Source: Sphingobium chungbukense
GTDB taxonomy: Bacteria; Pseudomonadota; Alphaproteobacteria; Sphingomonadales; Sphingomonadaceae
NCBI RefSeq assembly: GCF_001005725.1
Contig: NZ_LBIC01000020.1
Coordinates: 60,072-124,071 of the forward strand
Reading direction: 5' to 3'
DNA length: 64,000 nt
Shown: one piece after another, positions 8,645 through 19,942 of the stretch
Layout: every line of letters starts with the position of its first letter
Numbering within the stretch: the stretch's first letter is position 1
Program-made: the position numbers and the translations under genes
Notes under the pieces: model-generated
Told to the model about the DNA's origin: nothing
Databases searched by the model: none
What the model saw: only the letters and a program-made list of their open reading frames with translations

Positions 8645-8718
8645 GTATCGCGCAATTGCTCGCGATACACCCCCCCATTTGCCTGTTTAGATAACGCAGC
8701 AATTGCGCGTTGCGTCAA
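8645..8718 (-). promoter_or_regulatory. ietA promoter with two operator-like palindromes
   Basis: On the minus strand TTGACG (8713-8718) and TTATCT (8689-8694) are 18 bases apart. A dyad with AACGC/GCGTT arms around CAATTG (8693-8711) fills the spacer and touches the -10. A second dyad (8645-8668), with perfect GTATCGCG/CGCGATAC arms around a CAATTG core, sits 4 bases before the ietA start where a ribosome binding site would be expected. The shared core suggests one DNA-binding regulator, possibly autoregulation by the module. Confidence 0.55.
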
Positions 8719-9023
8719 TCCTGGACTGAGCCCGGAACGGCCGCTCATCTCCATTCCCTGGCTGCGGGCCCGATACTGACCAGTCGATGACGGCAACGGC
8801 GCGAACTGGACCATTTTGCGCTCCGAACGGGCGCGAAGATGCTGGTACCAGACGCAAAAGAGCAAGTCTGTGCCAGGAGACAGGGTCGCGGGGTCAGCGG
8901 CTGCGACACCGTTGAAAATGACAGCGACCCGCCCACGTTGCGAGTTTGTGAGTTTATGTTGCAGCGCAGCGTGGGGCCTTGCGTTACCGGGTCGGCGGCT
9001 TAAATGCGGCGAAAAGCAGGTCG

Positions 9024-10718
9024 ATGAGGTTCATATTGGCTGGGGAGCGTCCGGGTCTGCGGCAGGCTGCCGCATGGCTCTCTGAAATCGTGGGACCCGA
9101 CAAGGGCTATGTGAATGTAGGCCTCGTCTACACATTGGCGATCACGCTGCTGTCGCTAGCGATGCCGATTTCGGTGCAGCTGCTGATCAACTCGGTGGCG
9201 CGCACTGCGCTGATTGCGCCACTTTGGATCCTTTCCGGCGTTCTGCTGGCCCTGTTGCTGCTGGTCGCAGGCTTGAGCGCGTTGCGCATTTACCTGCTGG
9301 CCATGTTCGAACGGCGCATCTTCTCCCGTGTCGTGGCGGAGGTCACCGTGCGTGCGGTACACGCGCAAAATCCATTTTTTGCGGACGACAGTCGCGGCAG
9401 CCTGTTCAATCGCTATTTCGACATGGTGGTCGTCCAAAAGGCGGTGCCGAGCCTCGTGATCGGCGCCTTCACAATCATCCTGCAGGGTGCTGTCGGCCTG
9501 ATAGTGACCAGTTTCTACCATCCCTTCTTCCTGGCGTTCAACATCATCCTGGTGGCGACATGCCTGCTCATCTGGCTGGTATGGCGGCATGGCGCGATCA
9601 CCGGCGCTGTTGGCGTGTCGCACGCCAAGCATGAAGCCGCGCACTGGCTGGAAAGTGTCGGCGCGTCCAACGGCTTCTATAAATCCGCGCGCCATCTCGA
9701 TTTCGCGATGGACCGGTCAGAGGCAGTGACAGCCCATTACATCCAGGCGCACCGGCACTATTTTCGCTACAGCTTTGCGCAGGCGCTGGGCTATTTCCTG
9801 GTCTATGCGCTCGCTGCGGCGGCGCTGCTGGCGCTCGGCGGGAACCTCATCCTCGCGGGCCAGCTTTCGATCGGCCAGCTCGTGGCGGCCGAGCTCATCA
9901 TGTCCGGCGTCTTCTACGGCATCTATCAGCTGGGCTGGTATCTCGACACCTTTTACGATCTGGTGGCGAGCTCAGAGGAACTGTCGCAGATTTTCGCCAT
10001 CCCGCAGGAACCCAAAGGTCTGAGCGGTCAGGCGCCGCCAGATGGATCGGTGCGTTTTCGCAATGTTGACCTCGCAGGATCCCGCTTCGATTTCGAAGTC
10101 GGCAGCGGCGAGCAAGCCGTCATCGTGGCGGAGCCCGGGATCGAGAGCCAGGTCGCGCTTCTGCTCAAGCGTCATGCGAGCCCTGACAGGGGATTGCTGT
10201 CGATCGGGGGCAGCGAATTGGGCAGCTTCGACATGTATTTACTGCGATCCGCCGTGATGGTGCTGAACCGGCCCACGATCGTGGACATCACCATCCGCGA
10301 ATATCTCAATCTGGCGGCAGGTCGCAATGCTGACGGCGCCATGATCATGCGTACGCTCGACATGGTCGGTCTTGCCGCGCGCATCGCGAGCCTGCCCGAC
10401 GGGCTGGACACGCGACTGGCCAGTTCAGGCTCGCCCTTCTCGATCGTCGAGGTGATGCAGCTGAAGCTGGCCAACGCGTTGCTCGGGCGGCCCAAGGTGC
10501 TGTTGCTGTCGCAACTCTATGACATGATGCCCGCCGGACCGTTGCGCGCGACGCTAGGGATGTTGAGGGAGCATGGCACGACGGTCCTTTTCTTTACCGG
10601 CCGGCCCGAAACGCTCGATCTTGATCGCTGCTACTGGCTTGGCGCGCGTTCGCAGCGCCGCTTTACAGATCAGGCGGAGCTGGCGCGCTTCTTTGCCGGG
10701 GAGGAACCAAGGACGTGA
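9024..10718 (+). CDS. ABC exporter-like protein with a degenerate ATPase domain
   Basis: A protein of about 564 residues with an N-terminal six-helix ABC exporter membrane domain (helices beginning VNVGLVYTLAITLLSLAMP and ending around GVFYGIYQLGWYL), then a nucleotide-binding-like domain that has lost every catalytic motif. The P-loop position reads EPGIESQV with no GK(S/T); the Q-loop is VLNRPTIVD; the LSGGQ position reads GSPFSIVE; Walker B reads LLLSQLYDMM instead of LLLDE; and the switch His is replaced in FFTGRPE. It is therefore probably ATPase-dead. It overlaps the HlyD gene by 4 nt. An ATG at 9024 is preferred over an in-frame TTG at 8979. The 8719-9023 stretch upstream shows no other gene. 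Confidence 0.85.
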   Translation: MRFILAGERPGLRQAAAWLSEIVGPDKGYVNVGLVYTLAITLLSLAMPISVQLLINSVARTALIAPLWILSGVLLALLLLVAGLSALRIYLLAMFERRIFSRVVAEVTVRAVHAQNPFFADDSRGSLFNRYFDMVVVQKAVPSLVIGAFTIILQGAVGLIVTSFYHPFFLAFNIILVATCLLIWLVWRHGAITGAVGVSHAKHEAAHWLESVGASNGFYKSARHLDFAMDRSEAVTAHYIQAHRHYFRYSFAQALGYFLVYALAAAALLALGGNLILAGQLSIGQLVAAELIMSGVFYGIYQLGWYLDTFYDLVASSEELSQIFAIPQEPKGLSGQAPPDGSVRFRNVDLAGSRFDFEVGSGEQAVIVAEPGIESQVALLLKRHASPDRGLLSIGGSELGSFDMYLLRSAVMVLNRPTIVDITIREYLNLAAGRNADGAMIMRTLDMVGLAARIASLPDGLDTRLASSGSPFSIVEVMQLKLANALLGRPKVLLLSQLYDMMPAGPLRATLGMLREHGTTVLFFTGRPETLDLDRCYWLGARSQRRFTDQAELARFFAGEEPRT

Positions 10719-11776
10719 CGATCGATCCGGCGCAGCTGACCCATTTTCGATCGCTTGCGAGCCTGCGGCCGCCGCGGGCGGCCATGGTCGTGGCATGGCT
10801 GATCCTGCTGGGCCTTTGTCTGGCCGTTGCCATCCTGTTCGTACCATGGCGGCAGACCGCGCAGGGCGAGGGCCAGGTGATCGCGCTCGACCCCGACGAT
10901 CGGGCGCGGCAGATATCCTCGCTGGTCGATGGCCGCGTCGATCGCTTCTTCGTTGAGGACGGCCAGCTGGTGAAGGCCGGCGATCCCATCGTTCAGGTCG
11001 TCGATATCGATCCCAATTTTCTGGAGCGCCTGGCCGCAGAGAAAGCGGAAATCGAGACCCAGATCGCCGCGATCGTGCAAGCCCGCGCCGTCGCCTCGAT
11101 CGATGTGGGGCGCACCGGGCAGCTTTACGCCGAGGGACTCGCCGCGCGGCGGGACTTCGAACAGACGCAGATCAAGATCGCCGACGCAAACGCCAAGCTG
11201 GCCGAGGCCCGGGCGAAACTCAAGCAGATCGAGGTGCGGCAAAAGCGGCAATCGGCGCAGGTCGTCACCGCGCCGCGCGACGGCCGGGTCCAAAACCTCA
11301 ATGCGGCGGCCGGCGGCGCGCTGGTTTCCGCCGGGACGGTGCTGGCGACGATCGCGCCCGAGCAGATCGAGCGCGCAGTCGAGCTCTATGTAGACGGCCG
11401 CGATATCCCGCTGGTTGATCAGGGGCGTCCGGTTCGTCTGGAATTCGAGGGTTTTCCCGCCTTCCAGTTCAGCGGCTGGCCCGGCTTTGCCGTCGGCATC
11501 TATGATGGGCAGGTGCGGTCGGTCGATCCTACGCCGCGCGCCGACGGGCTGTTCCGCGTACTGGTCGAACCCAGGTCCGGCAAGCCCGCCTGGCCCGAGC
11601 GCAGGTTCGTCCGGCAGGGCAGCAAGGTGCTCGGCTGGATTCAGGGCGACAATGTCACGGTCGGTTATGAATTGTGGCGTCAGCTCAACGACTTCCCGCT
11701 CAGTTTCGGGCAGGATCAGGTTGCGCGCAAGCAGGACGCTAAGGCGGAGAAAAGCTCGATCGAGAAGAAGAAGTGA
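10715..11776 (+). CDS. HlyD-family periplasmic adaptor (membrane fusion protein)
   Basis: A 353-residue adaptor of a tripartite or type I secretion system. A cytoplasmic N-terminus of about 21 residues is followed by one membrane helix (22-45), a beta-barrel/lipoyl half (GEGQVIALDPDDRARQISS, then VDRFFVEDGQLVKAGDPIVQVVD), a coiled-coil hairpin (about residues 105-185, rich in Ala/Lys/Glu/Gln) and the second lipoyl half (VTAPRDGRVQNLN). It would bridge the inner membrane ABC-like partner and the TolC channel encoded next. The GTG start overlaps the preceding stop (GTGA), and the stop adjoins the TolC gene. The C-terminus is Lys-rich. The cargo is not evident from the neighbourhood. Confidence 0.88.
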   Translation: MTIDPAQLTHFRSLASLRPPRAAMVVAWLILLGLCLAVAILFVPWRQTAQGEGQVIALDPDDRARQISSLVDGRVDRFFVEDGQLVKAGDPIVQVVDIDPNFLERLAAEKAEIETQIAAIVQARAVASIDVGRTGQLYAEGLAARRDFEQTQIKIADANAKLAEARAKLKQIEVRQKRQSAQVVTAPRDGRVQNLNAAAGGALVSAGTVLATIAPEQIERAVELYVDGRDIPLVDQGRPVRLEFEGFPAFQFSGWPGFAVGIYDGQVRSVDPTPRADGLFRVLVEPRSGKPAWPERRFVRQGSKVLGWIQGDNVTVGYELWRQLNDFPLSFGQDQVARKQDAKAEKSSIEKKK

Positions 11777-11778
11777 CG

Positions 11779-13239
11779 ATGCGCATCAGGATCGGAACGG
11801 GCGCACTGTTGATCCTCGCAACTGTCTCAGTGGCAAACGGGCAGGAGGTTGCCAGCGAACCGGCTGCTGTCGCCGCGCAGGGCGGCGGTCCGCTCACCCT
11901 GGATGACGTGCTGCGATCCTCATCCCGGTCGGCGCCCGACATCATCGCGGCGCTCGCGCGCAAGCGCCAGGCCCAGGCGCGGGAGATGACCGCGCAGGGG
12001 GCGTTCGATACCGTTTTTGCGGTGGAGGGGCGCACTCGCGCCCAGGGCTATTATGACGGCACCGAACTGGCCGGAAAGGCCGAGCATCCGTTCATGGACA
12101 ATGGCGGCTACGTCTACGGGCAATACCGCGTCTCTCGCAGAGACTTTCCGGTCTATGAGGACAAGGCCTACACCAATCGGCTGGGCGAGGTGAAGGTTGG
12201 CGCGCTCTATTCCCTGCTGCGCGATCGCCTGATTGATGCGCGCCGGTCCCAATTCAGGCTCGCCGCCAACGACATCGACATTGCCCGGTTCGAGACCAAG
12301 GCTACCAGCATCGGGGTGCAGATCCGCGCGACCGACGCTTTTCAGAAATGGGTGGCAGCGGGGCTGAAGCTTAAGGCCTATCAGGCGCTCATGGCCCTGG
12401 CCCAGGACCGGACGCTGGGAATCCGGCGCCAGGTTCAACTGGGCGCCAAGCCCGACATATTGCTGATCGAGAACGAGGCCAATCTGGTCAAGCGCGAGGC
12501 CCTGGTCGTCGAGGCCCGGCAGGCCTTTCGCGCGGCGGCCGTGAAACTTTCCCTCTATTATAGGGACGAGCTGGGGCTGCCGGTGGTGGTCGACGAGGGG
12601 AGGTTGCCGGACGGGGCGGATGCGTTCGGCAAGCTCAGGGCCGATCCCACCTTCAATCTGGAAGGGCGGCCTGATTTTGCCATATTGCTGGAGGAAATCG
12701 ACAAAGCGACGGTCAAGCTTGCACTTGCGCGCAACGACATGAAGCCGCGGCTGGACATTACCGCCGAAGTCGCCAGGGATCTGGGACCTGAGGGGCCAGG
12801 CGGATATAGCCGCACGCCGCTCGAGGCGATCGTGGGCTTGACCTTCAAGGTCCCACTCCAGAACCGCAAGGCGAGGGGCAAGATGGCAGAGACCCAGGCC
12901 AAGATCGATGAACTGACCGTCAAGCAACGCTTCCTTGCCGAAAAGATACAGGCAGAGGTCGCATCGATCGGGATCGAGGTGGAGACGGCAAACCAGCTGG
13001 TCGACACAACCGAACGGGAACGCGCACTCGCGCAGAGGCTGGCAAGCGCCGAGCGCCGCCGCTTCGAGCTTGGATCGAGCGACTTCTTCCTGGTCAACCA
13101 GCGCGAGGAAAACGCGACCAGCGCGGAGGTGAAGCTGATCGAGGCACGAGCGCGCATTGCCGCCGCCCGGGCCGAACTGGCGGCGGCGACAGCCGATGAG
13201 GATGCGTTGCGCCTGGACCTTCAGTCGCCGATGGGGTGA
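11779..13239 (+). CDS. TolC-family outer membrane channel protein
   Basis: An outer membrane factor of about 486 residues. It has a signal peptide (MRIRIGTGALLILATVSVANGQ) and two outer-membrane-efflux repeats rich in long Ala/Glu/Arg helices, including LTLDDVLRSS near the N-terminus and LGSSDFFLVNQREENA near the end, both typical of TolC proteins. It completes a secretion trio with the preceding ABC-like and HlyD genes. The ATG at 11779 is preferred; a GTG two codons earlier (11773) overlaps the HlyD stop and is possible. A run of nine T (13446-13454) about 200 bases downstream follows only a weak hairpin, so a terminator is not claimed. No further gene is seen before the copA stop at 13522. 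Confidence 0.88.
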   Translation: MRIRIGTGALLILATVSVANGQEVASEPAAVAAQGGGPLTLDDVLRSSSRSAPDIIAALARKRQAQAREMTAQGAFDTVFAVEGRTRAQGYYDGTELAGKAEHPFMDNGGYVYGQYRVSRRDFPVYEDKAYTNRLGEVKVGALYSLLRDRLIDARRSQFRLAANDIDIARFETKATSIGVQIRATDAFQKWVAAGLKLKAYQALMALAQDRTLGIRRQVQLGAKPDILLIENEANLVKREALVVEARQAFRAAAVKLSLYYRDELGLPVVVDEGRLPDGADAFGKLRADPTFNLEGRPDFAILLEEIDKATVKLALARNDMKPRLDITAEVARDLGPEGPGGYSRTPLEAIVGLTFKVPLQNRKARGKMAETQAKIDELTVKQRFLAEKIQAEVASIGIEVETANQLVDTTERERALAQRLASAERRRFELGSSDFFLVNQREENATSAEVKLIEARARIAAARAELAAATADEDALRLDLQSPMG

Positions 13240-13521
13240 GCGAGCGGAGGTCGCAATCTCTGATTAAGTGGGCGACCTGGCCTGCCCCAAGCCTTGAAGT
13301 GACAGGGGCCTTCGACGGCGGCGGTCTCCACGATCTTCGAAGCTGGCGGTCGGCAAGTGCCCCATGCCTGTCAAGAGGTCGCACCGGTGCGCTTGCCGCG
13401 AAAGTGAAAAGGGCAGGATTTCAGAGGCCGGGCTGAAGCGCGCCGTTTTTTTTTACGCCGCTAAAGGGAGTTTCCCGCGCATTTGGCAGCGGACATTCGC
13501 GGCAACCTGTCTACCGATATG

Positions 13522-15858
<2,337 letters not shown>

Positions 15859-16045
15859 CTCAGTTCCTCGTCTGATCTACGTCCCTGCTGCTCGACACCG
15901 TGTTGACGGCAATAAGCTAAGGCGGGCGGTTTGCATGCCTGGGTAGGACGATCGAACGCGGGACGCGCTAGGGTACTATACGTATATCGCGCGCACGGCT
16001 GACGGTCGATGATCGTCGCATTTCGAATATCCCGAGGACAGGAAG

Positions 16046-16360
16046 ATGCGATGTGCGTTCGAGATCGGGGCCCTCATGCTTGCCATGACGGCCGCGCCGG
16101 CTTTTGCTCAACAGGCCGATCGCCATGCAGATCATCAAACCGCCGTGCAGGAAGCCGTGCCGGGTAAACCCGCTACGAACGTGCCGAAGCCTTCCGGGCA
16201 CCCCAGGCATGACCATGATTGCTGTCCTATGATGGACAAGGAAAGCGCCGGTCACAGTCGGAGCGCCGACAAGGCGACCGGGGCGGACATGATGACGGAC
16301 GGCATGATGAACCCGTCGCAGGATCGTGCTCCGCCCAAGCATGGCCACGCGCACAAGTGA
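16046..16360 (+). CDS. Small periplasmic His/Met-rich metal-binding protein
   Basis: A 104-residue protein with a signal peptide (MRCAFEIGALMLAMTAAPAFAQ) and a mature part dense in His and Met, including HPRHDHDCCPMMD, MMTDGMMNP and a KHGHAHK tail. Such sequences bind Cu(I)/Cu(II) in the periplasm. No named domain is recognised. The ATG at 16046 is preceded by AGGAAG at good spacing. It stands first in a plus-strand group continuing with a DUF2933 protein 13 nt downstream and faces copA across a 187-nt divergent gap, so copper-inducible shared control is likely. Role as copper buffer or chaperone is inference. Confidence 0.75.
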   Translation: MRCAFEIGALMLAMTAAPAFAQQADRHADHQTAVQEAVPGKPATNVPKPSGHPRHDHDCCPMMDKESAGHSRSADKATGADMMTDGMMNPSQDRAPPKHGHAHK

Positions 16361-16373
16361 AGGGATCGCCACC

Positions 16374-16634
16374 ATGGCGGAGCGATCACGCCAGAGGATA
16401 TTCCGTTCCAGAATCGTCCTGATCGGCTTCATGGTGATTGCCGCTTTTCTCCTGCTGTCGGAACACCGTGCGCATCTGCTGGGCGTCCTGCCCTATTTGC
16501 TGCTCCTCGCCTGCCCCCTGATGCACCTGTTTATGCATCACGGACACGGACGCCATGGCTATCGGGGACAGGACAGACCCGGCAGCCAGCCACCTGTTAC
16601 CGCCGACGCCACGCGCGCCGGAGACCGGCCATGA
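16374..16634 (+). CDS. DUF2933 small membrane protein
   Basis: An 86-residue protein with two hydrophobic helices (IVLIGFMVIAAFLLLSEH and LGVLPYLLLLACPLMHLFMHH) joined by an HRAHL loop and followed by a His/Gly-rich tail (HHGHGRHGYRG). This is the DUF2933 pattern, commonly found beside copper ATPases and methyltransferase-like membrane proteins in metal islands. The function is unknown; the histidines suggest metal contact. The ATG at 16374 follows the preceding gene by 13 nt, and the stop overlaps the next start in ATGA. Confidence 0.78.
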   Translation: MAERSRQRIFRSRIVLIGFMVIAAFLLLSEHRAHLLGVLPYLLLLACPLMHLFMHHGHGRHGYRGQDRPGSQPPVTADATRAGDRP

Positions 16635-17285
16635 CACATATGCATCAGCCCGGCTATGGGCTGTGGGGCCTCGTACTCGTCAATGCGGCGGTCTTCATCC
16701 TGTTCGCCTTCAGCTTCTTCAAGCCCGAGACCAAAGGTGACTGGCGCAGTTTTGGCGCGTTCAGCGCCTTCCTGGTTGCACTGTTTGCCGAGATGTACGG
16801 ATTCCCACTGACGATCTACCTGTTCTCGGGCTGGCTTCAGTCGCGCTACCCCAATGTCGATTGGTTCTCTCACGATGCGGGGCATCTGCTGGAGATGATG
16901 TTCGGCTGGAAGGTCAATCCGCATTGGGGGGCCTTCCACATCGCCAGATTCATACTGATCGGAGCCGGCTTCTGGCTGATCTCGGTTGGCTGGAATGCCT
17001 TGCACACGGCGCAGCGCCGGCACCGCCTGGTGACGACTGGCATCTACGCCCGCGTGCGCCACCCTCAATATGACGGCTTCATCCTCATCATGCTCGGTTT
17101 CCTGCTGAATGGCCGACTCTGCTGACCATCGCGATGTTCCCTGTCCTGGTCGTCATGTATGTACGGCTGGCCCGCCATGAGGAAGTCGACGCCATCGCGG
17201 AATCGGACAGGCGTATCGCGACTATATGGCGCGCGTGCCGGCCTTCCTGCCAGGCCCCGGAGGCGCTGTGTCTAACCGTCGCTGA
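16631..17285 (+). pseudogene. Isoprenylcysteine carboxylmethyltransferase-family protein, frameshifted twice
   Basis: The frame from 16631 gives a membrane protein of the ICMT-like family (MFGWKVNPHWG, then TTGIYARVRHPQYDGFILIMLGFLL), but it shifts near 17110 and stops at 17125. Inserting one base there restores QWPTLLTIAMFPVLVVMYVRLARHEEVDAIAES. A second one-base loss near 17207 then breaks the frame, and restoring a G yields GQAYRDYMARVPAFLPG and a stop at 17283-17285, the expected family C-terminus. So two single-base deletions separate it from an intact gene of about 218 residues. The start overlaps the DUF2933 stop. It is either a real pseudogene or an assembly error at short runs; the first site is not a homopolymer. 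Confidence 0.75.
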
Positions 17286-17309
17286 CCCAGCAGATCGAAG
17301 GAGGCTGCG

Positions 17310-17669
17310 ATGGATCATGAAAAGCGCGCGGCGGCACCGGTTCCCATCGTGACGCTGGGCCTTGCGCTCAGCCTGTTTCTGGCGCTGTCCTGTCTCTTGT
17401 GCATCGCAGGCTGCAAGCTGCTCGCGAACCTGCCTCTCCAGCACTCCGCCCTGGCTATCTTTCTTCCGGGCTTTCGGCTTCTGACCTGGAGAAGCTTCTG
17501 GATGGGTCTGGCGGAAAGCGTCGGCTGGCGATGGTATGGCGCCCCGCTGTTCGGCACGATCTATAATATCCGGCTGTCGCGGCGGCGAGGCGCCTGGTTC
17601 CGGGAGGCGGCCGCGTTTTCTCTGCGTTGTTGCCAAAGCCGCCGGTTGGCCGGCACGGCGGCTGACTAG
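17310..17669 (+). CDS. DUF5676-like membrane protein
   Basis: A 119-residue protein with two hydrophobic stretches (IVTLGLALSLFLALSCLLCI and a second around FWMGLAESVGWRWYGAPLFG) and the FLPGF...LTWRSF...LFGTIYN pattern of DUF5676 membrane proteins, which accompany copper/heavy-metal resistance genes. Residues after IYN form an Arg-rich tail longer than usual for the family, which may be non-homologous run-on. The ATG at 17310 has GAAGGAG a few bases upstream. The gene overlaps the 3' end of the convergent DUF305 gene by 4 nt. Function unknown. Confidence 0.7.
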   Translation: MDHEKRAAAPVPIVTLGLALSLFLALSCLLCIAGCKLLANLPLQHSALAIFLPGFRLLTWRSFWMGLAESVGWRWYGAPLFGTIYNIRLSRRRGAWFREAAAFSLRCCQSRRLAGTAAD

Positions 17670-18265
17670 CGGATCGGCGCCCGCGTGTTGATGCCGGCGT
17701 CCTCGTCGGTTTCACCTGCTGGCGGACCTGCGCCCCGATCACGGTAGGACGGCAGATCCGGCGCATTGTCGCGGGTTGGCTGGGCCTCCAGCCGGGCGAT
17801 GTGCCGCTTCATTTCGGCGATCTCACGTACCTGCGCGTCGATGATCCGATCGGCGAGCTTTCGTACCTGCGGATCCTTGATGTGGGCCCGCTCGCTGGTC
17901 ATGATGGCGATCGAGTGGTGCGGTATCATCGCCTTCATGTAAGAAACGTCGCTCACGGTCTCCTGACTGCGGACGAACCACAAGGCCCCTGTGGATAGAG
18001 CGACCGAGCCGAGGAGGATTGCTATGTTCGCCCGGCGGTTGGGATACATGCCCCACATGAACCCGATCATGATGAGCGCCATGGTCGCGCCCATCACAAC
18101 CGCCATCCAGGCTCGCGTCTGGCTGAATTCGACATGTCCGAGGGCATAGCTGTTCAGGTACATCAGGCCGAACATCACCACGGTCGATGTCGCGATCATG
18201 GCTGCGAACCTGCCGTAGGTCATAACCATCTTCTTGGGCCTGTTGTTGTGCTCGGTGGGGTCCAT
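17666..18265 (-). CDS. DUF305 membrane protein
   Basis: A 199-residue protein with three N-terminal hydrophobic segments (FAAMIATSTVVMFGLMYL, AWMAVVMGATMALIMIGFMWG, ANIAILLGSVALSTGALWFV) followed by a DUF305 domain with the hallmark MIPHHSIAIMTSERA and helices containing VRKLADRIIDAQVREIAEMKRHI. DUF305 is a ferritin-like helical fold found in metal resistance clusters; the HH pair is a likely metal site. The tail is Pro/Gly/Asp-rich. It follows the outer-membrane gene to its right with a 53-nt gap, so both may share one transcript. It converges with the DUF5676 gene. Confidence 0.82.
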   Translation of the reverse strand: MDPTEHNNRPKKMVMTYGRFAAMIATSTVVMFGLMYLNSYALGHVEFSQTRAWMAVVMGATMALIMIGFMWGMYPNRRANIAILLGSVALSTGALWFVRSQETVSDVSYMKAMIPHHSIAIMTSERAHIKDPQVRKLADRIIDAQVREIAEMKRHIARLEAQPTRDNAPDLPSYRDRGAGPPAGETDEDAGINTRAPIR

Positions 18266-18318
18266 GTTGCGCTCCTGCGTCAGCTTATGACATGGAACGC
18301 GCGGGCGAGCCTTAGGTG

Positions 18319-19821
18319 TCAGCCTGTGATCCGCAACCGGGTAAAGAGCATGAAGCTCGTCGGGTCTGATCCATAGCGGGACTGAATGTCGCGCGGCAGA
18401 TCATATTTGCTGACAAGGCCGCCAAGGTCGAGCGCGACCTTGCCCAGCGGCACTGAATGGTAGCCGCCCAAGCTGAGCTTGCTGACATTAAAGACCTTAC
18501 CGGCGAGTGGATCGCCTTCGTGGATGTCGCCGAACAGCTCGTCCTTGTCGACATTCTCTGCGCGCCCGAAAAGGGTCCAGCGACCGAACTGTACCGCGCT
18601 ATCGAGCAGAAACGCATCGGTCTTGTGGCCGTGCTCGCCCCCCGAGGGATCGTTCCGCCCCCATGCAAGGGTCGATTGCCAGTTGCGGTCCTCGCCGAGC
18701 GGCAGGTTCCAGGTGACGGATGCCGAGGTCCGGCGCACATCTTCTTCGGGGTGCAGCCCCTCAGGGCTGTTCAGGAACCCATGGCTCACCTGCAGGGACA
18801 GGTTCGTGGTCGGATTGACGGTCGCACGGACGGACCAACTGTCCATGCGAGGGCGCTCGATGTCCCAGCGGCGCTCGTCAGGCTCGCGCCCTGTGAAGAT
18901 CGACCCTTCCAGTTTCAGTCCCTTGTAGACAAGGCCAGCGGTCGCGACGCCGAAGGTGACATGGGTACTGTCGAGCCAGTGGTGCGAAATCGGGGCCTCC
19001 GGATTGGCCATTCCCGAAAAGCGATGCATGTAGGTCGCCGGTCCAAGTGCCGGCTCTCCGGGCAGGCCGAGATAGAGAAAGGCCGATAGGTCCTGCCCGA
19101 GCGGATGGCTGTAGGTCGCGGCCAGTTCCATGAACGCATCGTGCGGGTGCTGACGATCGACCAGCTCGGTGCGGCCGTCGGCCGTCTCGCCTGTGGCGAG
19201 CAGCAGCGGGTAGCCGCTCTTGCCCATGAGAGGGTCAAGGCTGCCCATGGCGCGTAGCGTGAGCGTGCCGCGGCCCACCGGGCGCTGCGCCATTCCCATC
19301 AGCATCGAAGTCGAAAACGTCTTGCTGTCGCCGCGCGGCCCGCCCTGATGGTCTTGGATGAGCGTGACGAAGCCGTGGATCATCGTCGACCAATCGCCGG
19401 TCTTGCCCATGATAGCCCACATGGGGGAGCTGTCGGGTTGCCAGGCGGTGCCGGAGGCATCGCGCATCATGCTGTAGCCGCCGAGCGCACCTTTCATGCC
19501 TTTCATGTCCATGCCGGCATGGTTCATTCCGGGCATCGAGCCATGGTCCATGGCGCCGCTATCCATGCCAGGCATCGCATCATCGCGGGCAGGATCTCGC
19601 AGAGTGCTGTGCACGGCGCCGTGGTTCAGCCCAGGCTGGGGATCCGTTGGCGGTGCGCTCTGCGAGCCCTGATGAGCGGGAGGCGTTGGCGCCGGTTTGG
19701 CCTGTGCCGAGGGTTCGGCGTGGCGCTGATGTCGCCCCCTGTCCATACCCGGCATGGCCTGGGCAAAGGCTGCGGCAGGTGCGCAGAGCGCGGTAGCGGC
19801 GAGCAGTATTTTGATCGACAT
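18319..19821 (-). CDS. Copper-cluster outer membrane protein with Met/His-rich N-terminus
   Basis: A 500-residue exported protein. The start at 19821 gives a clean signal peptide (MSIKILLAATALCAPAAAFAQ); longer in-frame starts reach into non-coding sequence and are rejected. The first 100 mature residues are rich in Met, His and Asp (repeats such as MPGMD, MNHAGMDMKGMKG), a copper-binding composition. The remaining 380 residues read as amphipathic beta strands with aromatic ends, like a porin or transporter barrel, ending FMLFTRLRITG. Proteins of this build occur next to CopA/CopB-type genes in sphingomonads; the transport or binding role is inference. Confidence 0.75.
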   Translation of the reverse strand: MSIKILLAATALCAPAAAFAQAMPGMDRGRHQRHAEPSAQAKPAPTPPAHQGSQSAPPTDPQPGLNHGAVHSTLRDPARDDAMPGMDSGAMDHGSMPGMNHAGMDMKGMKGALGGYSMMRDASGTAWQPDSSPMWAIMGKTGDWSTMIHGFVTLIQDHQGGPRGDSKTFSTSMLMGMAQRPVGRGTLTLRAMGSLDPLMGKSGYPLLLATGETADGRTELVDRQHPHDAFMELAATYSHPLGQDLSAFLYLGLPGEPALGPATYMHRFSGMANPEAPISHHWLDSTHVTFGVATAGLVYKGLKLEGSIFTGREPDERRWDIERPRMDSWSVRATVNPTTNLSLQVSHGFLNSPEGLHPEEDVRRTSASVTWNLPLGEDRNWQSTLAWGRNDPSGGEHGHKTDAFLLDSAVQFGRWTLFGRAENVDKDELFGDIHEGDPLAGKVFNVSKLSLGGYHSVPLGKVALDLGGLVSKYDLPRDIQSRYGSDPTSFMLFTRLRITG

Positions 19822-19942
19822 ATTTTTCCCAATCGTGTGGCGCACACGTCTCGCGCAGATGCGCCAGCGCACCCACTTGCAAGCGTAACGCATGAATTGT
19901 CGGAAGGGAGCGGAGGGGCGCGAGGGCCCCTGCGCCGCCAGC

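Noticed and set aside
13430..13460. A run of nine T after tolC as a terminator
   Set aside because: The preceding GC-rich sequence forms only a weak, mismatched stem, so a Rho-independent terminator is not supported.
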